Source of the DNA: JBCCRH01 sp039208045
GTDB taxonomy: Bacteria; Bacteroidota; Bacteroidia; Chitinophagales; Saprospiraceae
Length of the DNA: 14,735 bases
Reading direction: 5' to 3'
Assembly (NCBI GenBank): GCA_039208045.1
Contig: JBCCRH010000104.1
Span: 1-14,735 of the forward strand
The stretch's first letter is position 1. Each line of letters begins with the position of its first letter. The position numbers and the translations under genes are program-made. The notes under the pieces were generated by a model, which worked only from the letters and a program-made list of their open reading frames with translations, was not told where the DNA came from and did not search any database. Shown here one piece after another: positions 6,701-12,343 of the stretch.

Positions 6701-8345
6701 GAAGTTCGATGTTATTGCCCGCATTTACAATTTGCGCGTACTGGTTGCCATTCGCTTCCGCTAAAATGTCGGGTGAATTGATAGAGCCAGGATTGAACAG
6801 GTGGCAATTTTCAAGTTCCAGCTGGGAGTGGTAGGAATAGTGTAAGTCAGGCTGAAAAGCTTCAAAATCTCCGTAGCAAAACAAGTTTTCTCCACCACAG
6901 GGATCACTAGCACAATTGGACAGCACCTCATAACTGGGAGGACGCTCTATGAAAAAAGTACCTTTATCACAGCTATCTTCGCAGCCCGAAATGGTATACT
7001 CAATAGCATAGCGCTGACCGGGAAAAAGCCCCTTGATTAACCAGCTATTGCCAAACGGCAGAATTTCTAAATTAGGAGCATCAGCATGATAGAAATCGAT
7101 CTGAAAATCGGTAGTAGCATCGAAATCAGCAGGTAGGGCATCATTTCCAACAATAGCTGAAGTAGCTATCGTGGTATACAGGCCCTGAGCGATGAACAAA
7201 TCATTAATCGCTATTACATTGCAGTTTTCGCATGCATCATCTTGGTTGACTCGGGTATAGCCCAATTGGCAGAGTAAATCAAATTCAGGTTCACTGATTG
7301 TCCGGCGTCGGTCGCCACTGCTTAGGCTGTAGTGCATGACATAATCTACGCCATCGCATTCGCTATTTAAGTGGCTGAGGCGATTGCGTAAGGCCTGATT
7401 TTGATTGCCATAGTTGCCCATGGGGGCAAAAACGGTTACCTCTGAGTCGTTTCCTGCTTTTATGGCAATACCATGCTGTCCGGTGTGGCAATTACCTATA
7501 CCAGCTACTAGGCCAAATATGTTAGGGTTTACACTCAGTGCATTACAGCAAGTGGTTGCATGATTTTCCCTTAGTAGGTAGTTGTCCACTACATTTTCGA
7601 GCGGTACTGGCCCTATTTCAGCATGTAGCAGTTGATCCCACTTTGCATAAAATCCCTGAAAAGGAGACCCATCGCTCTGCATTCTTGATGCAAAGCCCAG
7701 CATATGTAGTGCCTCATGTAAGGTTACGGTATATAAATCGACGCTATAGGTACTTAGGCCTTGCGTGCTATCATCTGCTAGGGTATGCCAGTACAAATTT
7801 TGTGGAAGCTGCGTATTAATTTTAAGGACTCCAGCAGCTGCATTATAAGGTAATACCCCCTCGTAGGAGACAGCGGTATTCATAAGCTCCCAGACCATAT
7901 TATGTCCTATTCCGCAGCCTTGGCCATTGGTATCTTCGAGATAATAAGAAGTGCCGGCGCCGAAAACACCTTGTGGAAGCGGTTCTTTTACTACCCTAAT
8001 GAGAATGTTAGTGGTATGTGTTTCGAACTGGTCAGATAAATCAGAAAAGGTTTGGCAGATGGTGTTTCGTTCGGCTTCGGTAAAGGGGCCTATAAAATCC
8101 AGCAAGAAATGGGACTTTTCGCTACAGTGCGTTAGGTTCTTACTGTACTCCAGCTCTTCCGCAGCATAGTGATTTCCAAAGCGATCACTTACAGCGGCAA
8201 CGTACTGACTTTGAGTAGGTAAGGTAGATTTTTTGAATCCACTGCAAGAAAAAGTTACGGCACTTTGCATCTTGTTGTGCTGTGCATGCATTAGTAAGGG
8301 CATGCAGAGGGCCAGCAAAACAAGTGGTTGTTTTGATATTCTCAT
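3795..8345 (-). CDS. Secreted zinc peptidase / beta-helix protein with T9SS sorting domain
   Basis: This 1516-residue protein begins MRISKQPLVLLALCMPLLMHAQ, a clean signal peptide. The ATG at 8345 is therefore preferred to an in-frame ATG 33 codons upstream that would bury it. Residues about 140-365 look like a leishmanolysin-type metallopeptidase. HEALHMLGF gives His210, Glu211 and His214. A distal SHL (His325) is the likely third zinc ligand and YVMHY (Met337) the Met-turn, followed by TISEPEFDLLCQLGY, a tail typical of such domains. Residues about 385-470 and 475-665 look like beta-sandwich modules; the second resembles a carbohydrate-binding-like jelly roll starting FCYGDFEAF. Residues about 820-1340 are a right-handed parallel beta-helix with many short NN/GI-type coils. 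The last 85 or so residues are a T9SS type-A domain (LWPNPTHG ... LPAGIYFWVIRT ... KLLLQR). It should be exported to the surface or medium. The substrate is unknown. Domain borders are approximate. Confidence 0.85.
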   Translation of the reverse strand: MRISKQPLVLLALCMPLLMHAQHNKMQSAVTFSCSGFKKSTLPTQSQYVAAVSDRFGNHYAAEELEYSKNLTHCSEKSHFLLDFIGPFTEAERNTICQTFSDLSDQFETHTTNILIRVVKEPLPQGVFGAGTSYYLEDTNGQGCGIGHNMVWELMNTAVSYEGVLPYNAAAGVLKINTQLPQNLYWHTLADDSTQGLSTYSVDLYTVTLHEALHMLGFASRMQSDGSPFQGFYAKWDQLLHAEIGPVPLENVVDNYLLRENHATTCCNALSVNPNIFGLVAGIGNCHTGQHGIAIKAGNDSEVTVFAPMGNYGNQNQALRNRLSHLNSECDGVDYVMHYSLSSGDRRRTISEPEFDLLCQLGYTRVNQDDACENCNVIAINDLFIAQGLYTTIATSAIVGNDALPADFDATTDFQIDFYHADAPNLEILPFGNSWLIKGLFPGQRYAIEYTISGCEDSCDKGTFFIERPPSYEVLSNCASDPCGGENLFCYGDFEAFQPDLHYSYHSQLELENCHLFNPGSINSPDILAEANGNQYAQIVNAGNNIELLTIPLQVPIPPGCDLVLDFDYRRYNNGQDGELYLFATADSPCATDGQPLPSNTPADAFIPLLEESMTVTNFDWQTSSLQWTNTTGQAIAFISFVNQLGQPQTSKLHIDNVAASLACDNELSLNATVVKSCWNEEAVIEYEICLDGGNETPVDIILESEGPNFPGWSLADTAFTAGLTTLNAVQPGTGCRTVAMKIALDAILSEGTALQFSLTATAQNSCQTSTSVTTELLIEACEEDFACACTGGVTIDAGAWMNLSSLSDLPPALNNTCIAISGHLIVDRDWQITGGQLLMQPGSKITVQAGVKLSLDEINSSGGITSCDRRWEGITVETGGTLILQNSTIQHAERAIFAKDKTILSVGNNHFINNKVGIYSAEAALPQLILLTSPLEGNTFESTGPLLPAADYSGAEEWAEAALVLHHSVVHSGSWEETTPNIARGLKNGIIAHDSKFTIQGFEFQNLMGNGVTTPFLNDLQGIGVYAKHSDIEIIGSNFTALDRGVHVESSNVYLSENVFSKVLLGTVLLEQNDQTAQIEHNQFLFAKYGIYLYKSNSPEALLITDNQFESTYSADMLTSRAIYALGDSGIGSGLKLIESNELSLNNRTNGISILNDGGFEINHNYISFDSLHLQGSGSPCGISLGLSNGNIIFGNSIDAVDRTDRVRGIFVTTSTDNSFCCNTTDATKTGFEFFGNCSGTQLRNNQIGSHQVGLKCGYNTTIGEQLIGGNQWQGAYEVAAAQHLGNVMQIASSSFYIGATADDGTDSYWPSSIDTPTPQTPWFIQSDGHHLSCEEAAFSCGSSMTQQLVNNSTNQITPTFYADLGTNNSQLSTEAVDVEAVRAIAQQCPSADGPAIYKAIALLQSAEPSDWEVHHWCVSPTVEPLSLQENAASVAQLWPNPTHGNVQLQVAGQVPQLASWALLNPFGEMVKTVVLNNATRTLQLDLGELPAGIYFWVIRTPNKVIDSGKLLLQR

Positions 8346-8854
8346 GGTAGTGTGATTTAATAAGCTCAATAAGCATACAGGGGTAAGCACCTGCAAATTA
8401 GGACTTACCGAAAAACCATAGACCAGCACCTGAAGCGAAAGCATGTTGTTGCTGCTTCAAGATTGACTCGCTAAAATGATAATTTGTCTTAGTTTAATGC
8501 GTGTTTGCTAAAAAGCGTTGTATACCCCTTCGGGAAGGGCAAAGTAGACCAGTGCATATATAATGCTAAAACATGTTGTGGTAGTATTCGCTTAAGAAGT
8601 GAAAATGTAAATTTGTTCCATGTATACTCAAATCGGATAAAAAGTACGCTGGTTTTTATAAAAACAAACGTAATTTTTTAAATGTGGAATCCTTCTTATT
8701 ATTTGAAGGAGATATAACAAATGTACCTTTCGCCTAAAGTAATTTCAATGGGAGTTTAGTATTATTGTGACGTGGTTGCGTTTGTAGATAGATACTGTTA
8801 GTTACACTTTAATAAGGTTTATGTTACATGCAGTAATTTAATTTGTGACAAATG
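8346..8854. other. 509-bp AT-rich stretch with no convincing gene
   Basis: This gap separates two minus-strand genes: the end of the DUF2157 gene at 8855 and the start of the peptidase at 8345. It should hold the promoter of the peptidase gene, but I found no TAnnTTTG box at a convincing place on the minus strand. Visible items are a small hairpin CCCTT-CGGG-AAGGG at 8526-8539, a perfect 14-bp palindrome GTTTTTATAAAAAC at 8652-8665, and a 12-codon plus-strand frame at 8721-8759 behind a strong AAGGAG motif. No terminator with a T-tract follows the DUF2157 gene. Confidence 0.6.
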
Positions 8855-10162
8855 TCAAGTCGTATTTTTTGTGCTTTTATTTTTAGTTACCCAGATATTG
8901 ATGAGGAGAATAGCGATGCCTAGGGCAATAAATAAGAAGCCCTTTAGCACAAAACTCCAGGAGGTGTCAAAAAAACGAGCTGTTATCCAAATGAGCATAT
9001 ACAAGGTTCCGGTATTCAAAACCCGAAGATTTAGCTGCTGTATCCCCTTTTGAATAAGCAGCCCTGCTACGCCAAGCACGTATATATTAGCTAGCGCCAT
9101 TGCGAGCCCTTGTTGTTTCCATTGCGCAAAGCAAAACCATACGATACAAAATAGAGGAAAGCTAGCAATGAAAAAGTCTAGCGGCTTCTTATTGGGAAAG
9201 CGATAAAAAGCGATGCTACCACCGATCAAAAGACTACAGAGCACCAAGAAATTGATGAATCCTGCCCAGCTGGGGAGGGCATCTCCAAAAAGGAGTGTTG
9301 CGCCGTCGAAGGGTGGGGGCGTAGCTTCGTAGGTGAGCACCAGCCCCAAAATAATAATGCCTCCTAAGCTCAGCGTTCGGAAAGGAGCACTGAGGAAGCG
9401 ATCAGGATGATTGGGATAGCGGATGAAATAATACAGTATGATCCCGATACTGACCCCAATGAGACTAAAAGTGGTCAGTCCCGTCTCAACCACTGCTATA
9501 TAGCCTATAATGAAGGTAAGGGCTAGTGTCCAGGCTAGAAAAATATTTCTCAAACTATTGGCTTCTTTTTTGAAGTTGTAGTAGCAGTGGGGTAGGCACG
9601 ATAAAAAGAACCCCCAGTATGCCACGCGTATGGCTTCTGTCTCTTGTACTGCCCAAGAGGCAGCTAGCATGAGCAGCAGCATGCAGCAAAGCGATGCATT
9701 CAACAAGTAAAGCAAGGGAATGCTGAGCAACATCCAAATCCAGAGGAAATCCTTGAGCGTACCGCCCATGTGGTAAGTCTGACTAATTAGGCTAATACAG
9801 GCCGCTAGCATGAGCATTAGAAATAGAGAGGCCCCTTCGACCCATGCCGATTCTTGCCTTCTGTAAAAATAAGTGAAACCATAGAGCCCTTGCGCCAATA
9901 CCAAAGGGGCAAAACTCAACAAAGTGCGTTGGAAGGTCGTAAAGTGCTCCCAATTGAAGGCAAAGAGTAAAATAATACCCCCGCCAATGAGCAAGGCTCC
10001 CAGAAAACTACCTATAAGTAGTGGGATGTTTCTCGAACTGCCCATTTGATGCAGCTCATAATATTCTGTAAGCTGCTCCGCTTGTTGGCTACTAATTATT
10101 TCTTGTTGTATCCAAATAGGTAATTGCTTTTTTAGCCAAGCAATTTCTCTTGAATTTCGCAT
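8855..10162 (-). CDS. DUF2157-family multi-spanning membrane protein
   Basis: This 435-residue protein has a soluble N-terminal helix region (about 1-45, KKQLPIWIQQEIISSQQAEQ) and then about twelve hydrophobic segments. The start of the membrane part, IGGGIILLFAFNWEHF (about 59-74), is the DUF2157 signature of a helix ending in N-W. The C-terminal NTGTLYMLIWITARFFDTSWSF followed by a last helix is equally typical. Function is unknown for this family; members sit in the inner membrane and often neighbour GDYXXLXY proteins, none of which is visible here. The ATG at 10162 is the only good start, and the gene is divergent from the one starting at 10242 across a 79-bp gap. No charged transport motif or catalytic motif stands out. 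Confidence 0.82.
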   Translation of the reverse strand: MRNSREIAWLKKQLPIWIQQEIISSQQAEQLTEYYELHQMGSSRNIPLLIGSFLGALLIGGGIILLFAFNWEHFTTFQRTLLSFAPLVLAQGLYGFTYFYRRQESAWVEGASLFLMLMLAACISLISQTYHMGGTLKDFLWIWMLLSIPLLYLLNASLCCMLLLMLAASWAVQETEAIRVAYWGFFLSCLPHCYYNFKKEANSLRNIFLAWTLALTFIIGYIAVVETGLTTFSLIGVSIGIILYYFIRYPNHPDRFLSAPFRTLSLGGIIILGLVLTYEATPPPFDGATLLFGDALPSWAGFINFLVLCSLLIGGSIAFYRFPNKKPLDFFIASFPLFCIVWFCFAQWKQQGLAMALANIYVLGVAGLLIQKGIQQLNLRVLNTGTLYMLIWITARFFDTSWSFVLKGFLFIALGIAILLINIWVTKNKSTKNTT

Positions 10163-10241
10163 AATTTATCCTTGAAGCTACACTTTGGTATTACCTTTAT
10201 GGAAGACAAACGATATTGGTCGGAACTCCAAACAGACTACC

Positions 10242-11243
10242 ATGCGTGTAAGTGTTTTTTTAAAAGTACAGCTTTTTTTATTGGTGTTACTGCTGGGCTT
10301 AGCTAAGCCATCAGCGTACGGGCAACAATCCTTCTTGGAGCCAGCAGATACCTTAAATAAAGCGCGATTTTGGACGGTTACGCTGGGCGGAGCAGCGATT
10401 TATACTGGTTTCTCTATCGGACTTTACAATACGTGGTATAAAGATTTTCCACGTACCAATTTGCGCAGTTTTGATGATTGGGGCGAGTGGAATCAAATGG
10501 ATAAGGCGGGCCATTTATTCACCGCATATATTGAATCTAATCTGTCGTTTGGTGGAGCGCTGTGGACGGGGATGGATCGGCGATCGGCCATGTGGACAGC
10601 TGCGGGGGTGGGCATGTTGCTGCAAACAACGGTGGAAGTGATGGATGGTTTTTCTGCGCAGTGGGGTTGGTCTTGGTCGGATGCCGCTTTTAATACCGCA
10701 GGGGTAGGATTATTTGTGGGGCAGGAATTACTTTGGGAAGAGCAGCGCATATTGATGAAAGTGTCGAACCGTTTTCCGCGCTACAGCGAGGCCCCGTTGC
10801 CTGCTACCAATGGAGAAGGCCAATCGAATATAAAAGAATGGGCAGAAGACATCTATGGGGCAGGCTTGGCAGAGCGCTTCCTGAAGGACTATAACGGCCA
10901 AACCATTTGGGCTTCGGTAAATATCAAATCTTTCTTACGCGAAAAGGACAACTTTTTTCCAGGGTGGTTAAATATTGCCTTTGGCTATGGCGTAGATAAT
11001 GTATTCGGAGCATACGGCAATAGTTGGCAGCGAGATGATGGGGCTGGTTTTCGGCTCGATCCTATTGACTATCCTCGCTATCGGCAGTACTATATTTCTT
11101 TTGATGTAGATATGAGCAGACTTCCTATTAAAAATCGCTTTTTGCGCACCCTTGCCGGCGCACTTAATTGGATAAAAATACCTTCACCGACCTTGGAGTT
11201 TAATTCGCTAGGGGAAGTAAAATTTCATCCTTTTTACTGGTAA
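10242..11243 (+). CDS. DUF2279-like envelope protein
   Basis: This is a 333-residue exported or membrane-anchored protein of unknown function. The ATG at 10242 is preferred because it opens directly into the signal peptide (MRVSVFLKVQLFLLVLLLGL, cleavage probably after SAYG near residue 27); an in-frame ATG 19 codons earlier adds only polar residues. Conserved-looking features are MDKAGHLF (Asp87 to His91), a Glu in TTVEVMDGFS (Glu132, Asp135) and WSWSDAAFN (Asp147, Asn151), spaced between hydrophobic stretches. This D-K-x-G-H ... E ... D-x-x-x-N layout is what I associate with DUF2279 and, more loosely, VanZ-like membrane proteins. The C-terminal third (about 225-333) is rich in aromatic, alternating strand-like segments and ends in FHPFYW, which could suit outer-membrane insertion. 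A candidate -7 box TACCTTTA (one mismatch) lies at 10192-10199. Confidence 0.72.
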   Translation: MRVSVFLKVQLFLLVLLLGLAKPSAYGQQSFLEPADTLNKARFWTVTLGGAAIYTGFSIGLYNTWYKDFPRTNLRSFDDWGEWNQMDKAGHLFTAYIESNLSFGGALWTGMDRRSAMWTAAGVGMLLQTTVEVMDGFSAQWGWSWSDAAFNTAGVGLFVGQELLWEEQRILMKVSNRFPRYSEAPLPATNGEGQSNIKEWAEDIYGAGLAERFLKDYNGQTIWASVNIKSFLREKDNFFPGWLNIAFGYGVDNVFGAYGNSWQRDDGAGFRLDPIDYPRYRQYYISFDVDMSRLPIKNRFLRTLAGALNWIKIPSPTLEFNSLGEVKFHPFYW

Positions 11244-11329
11244 GATGGACTAAAAAAATAATTTGTTAAGACAACCAATTTTAGGGCTTGTTCGTTACCT
11301 ATTCGAATTCTTTGAAAACAATCTCGTAA

Positions 11330-11599
11330 ATGGCAAATCAAATTTTTATTCAACCACTGGTAGAAAACTCTACGCAGAAAAAGGTCATCGACCTCATTAG
11401 CTGGTCGCTCAATGTACCTTCTCATCATATTCATCCCTACACCCGCTTGAGAGATGATCTTCATCTCGATGCAATAGATGTATTATTACTAATTGTAGAC
11501 CTGGAAAGTCGATTTAATGTCTACTTAACTCCTGAAGAAGTAGCTGGTATAGAAACAGTTAGAGACGCTAGTCGCTATCTGCATCAGTATGCTGCTTAG
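11330..11599 (+). CDS. Acyl-carrier-protein-like protein lacking the phosphopantetheine serine
   Basis: This 89-residue protein has the four-helix acyl-carrier-protein pattern: an amphipathic helix 1, then the loop before helix 2 (LRDDLHLDAIDVLLLIVDLE), then FNVYLTPEEVAGIETVRDASRYL, which parallels the usual EFDIEIPDEEAEKITTV-DA block. In ordinary carriers the loop reads D-S-L and the serine carries 4'-phosphopantetheine. Here it reads D-A-I, with Ala48 (codon GCA), so it cannot be loaded in the normal way. All other helix-2 landmarks are kept, so this is not random decay. It may be a structural or regulatory relative that binds ACP partners, such as enzymes or SpoT-like proteins; that is conjecture. 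It lies 86 bp after the DUF2279-like gene with no synthase nearby, and shows no signal peptide. Confidence 0.8.
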   Translation: MANQIFIQPLVENSTQKKVIDLISWSLNVPSHHIHPYTRLRDDLHLDAIDVLLLIVDLESRFNVYLTPEEVAGIETVRDASRYLHQYAA

Positions 11600-11604
11600 T
11601 AAAC

Positions 11605-11636
11605 AAAAAAGGGAATAACCTCTTGGAGGTATTCCC
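11605..11636 (-). terminator. Intrinsic terminator for the dockerin-like gene
   Basis: GGGAATAaCCTC-TTG-GAGGTATTCCC at 11611-11636 forms an 11-bp stem with one bulged A. On the minus strand it is followed by six T residues (A-run at 11605-11610), so it should end the transcript of the minus-strand gene whose stop is at 11674. It lies just past the plus-strand ACP-like gene, where the plus strand lacks a T-tract after the stem, so it may act weakly in that direction too. Confidence 0.75.
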
Positions 11637-11673
11637 TAAACTTGCTTCTATAATCGGATATATATGGGAAAAA

Positions 11674-12255
11674 TTAATTGTTAATATTGCCTAATTTCAC
11701 ACCAATAAAGTTGGCATCAGAAATAGACTGTGTTAGAGTAATACTGTTGTTTGGTGTAAATGGAAATGGGTTAGTTGGTGAAGGAAACGTATAATTTGCA
11801 GGTACAAAAATCCATTCTACTCCATCCGGAAGCTCACTACTCATAGCCAGTATTAGACTTCTCATCGTTACGACGTCCAATGTCGTCACGGTTCCTGATT
11901 GGTTGACATCTGCTGCTAAGATTCTGTAGGGCGAGTCAAGCATTTGAATCCCCAAAATATGCTTTGCAGTCACCACTAAATCGAATGTTGATAAGCCATT
12001 AATGGGAACGTCATTTTTTTCAGCATCTATCGTGTAAGTTTGGTTGGTCGGAATATTCGTAAATTCGTAGTTACCAGCACCATTAGTTACTTCAGTAGCA
12101 ATTACCTGCGATTGACTATCTAGTAGATTGATTACTACACCAGCAATTGGTGCGCCACTATCTGTAGTGAACGTGCCTCCTAGGTTGGCAGTTTGGGCAA
12201 TTCCCCAAGTAGTAGTAGCTATAAAAAGGATGGTAGATAAAGTATACTTTGACAT
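11674..12255 (-). CDS. Exported carboxypeptidase-regulatory-like / dockerin-like protein
   Basis: This 193-residue protein has a signal peptide (MSKYTLSTILFIATTTWGIAQ, about 1-21). Residues about 24-80 form a carboxypeptidase-regulatory/CNA-B-like beta-sandwich (GGTFTTDSGAPIAGVVINLL, YEFTNIPTNQTYTI). Residues about 81-138 hold a dockerin-like pair of calcium loops, NDVPINGLSTFDLVVTAKHIL and DVNQSGTVTTLDVVTMRSLIL; the second shows Asp116, Asn118, Ser120 and Asp127 in EF-hand-like spacing. The tail FIGVKLGNINN resembles the end of this module in large Bacteroidota surface proteins. No T9SS sorting domain follows, so as encoded it stops in the periplasm unless carried out by a partner. The gene lies 88 bp downstream of a cohesin-domain gene on the same strand, so a cohesin/dockerin pair is plausible. 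Calcium binding and partner choice are inferred. Confidence 0.8.
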   Translation of the reverse strand: MSKYTLSTILFIATTTWGIAQTANLGGTFTTDSGAPIAGVVINLLDSQSQVIATEVTNGAGNYEFTNIPTNQTYTIDAEKNDVPINGLSTFDLVVTAKHILGIQMLDSPYRILAADVNQSGTVTTLDVVTMRSLILAMSSELPDGVEWIFVPANYTFPSPTNPFPFTPNNSITLTQSISDANFIGVKLGNINN

Positions 12256-12288
12256 GATTATAATTTTTTAGATGATTGTTGTTTGAGA

Positions 12289-12326
12289 AGATAGACCAGC
12301 AAAGGCAATTGCTTGCCGGTCTATCT
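12289..12326 (-). other. Hairpin between the cohesin and dockerin genes
   Basis: AGATAGACC at 12289-12297 pairs perfectly over 9 bp with GGTCTATCT at 12318-12326, and an inner GCAA / TTGC stem extends it. It starts 18 bp beyond the cohesin gene stop on the minus strand. No T-run follows, so it is a weak candidate for a full terminator; it may be an attenuator or an RNA 3'-end stabiliser that sets the ratio of the two products. I see no TAnnTTTG box between it and the ATG at 12255, which argues for read-through. Confidence 0.5.
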
Positions 12327-12343
12327 GATGAATTGGTAATAGG

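Noticed and set aside
7610..7720. HEALH motif as a canonical metzincin (HExxHxxGxxH/D)
   Set aside because: The eleventh position is Ser, not His or Asp; the distal SHL plus Met-turn fits the leishmanolysin arrangement better.
8346..8444. N-terminal extension of the peptidase gene to an in-frame ATG at 8444
   Set aside because: The 33 extra residues would place the signal peptide internally; the ATG at 8345 opens directly into it.
8721..8759. 12-codon plus-strand frame (MYLSPKVISMGV) behind GAAGGAGATATAACA
   Set aside because: The Shine-Dalgarno match is striking, but Bacteroidota rarely rely on strong sites and the peptide is too short to support without conservation; noted only in the intergenic entry.
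11480..11599. ACP-like gene as a decaying pseudogene
   Set aside because: Apart from the Ser-to-Ala change the frame, length and helix pattern are intact, so degeneration is not supported.
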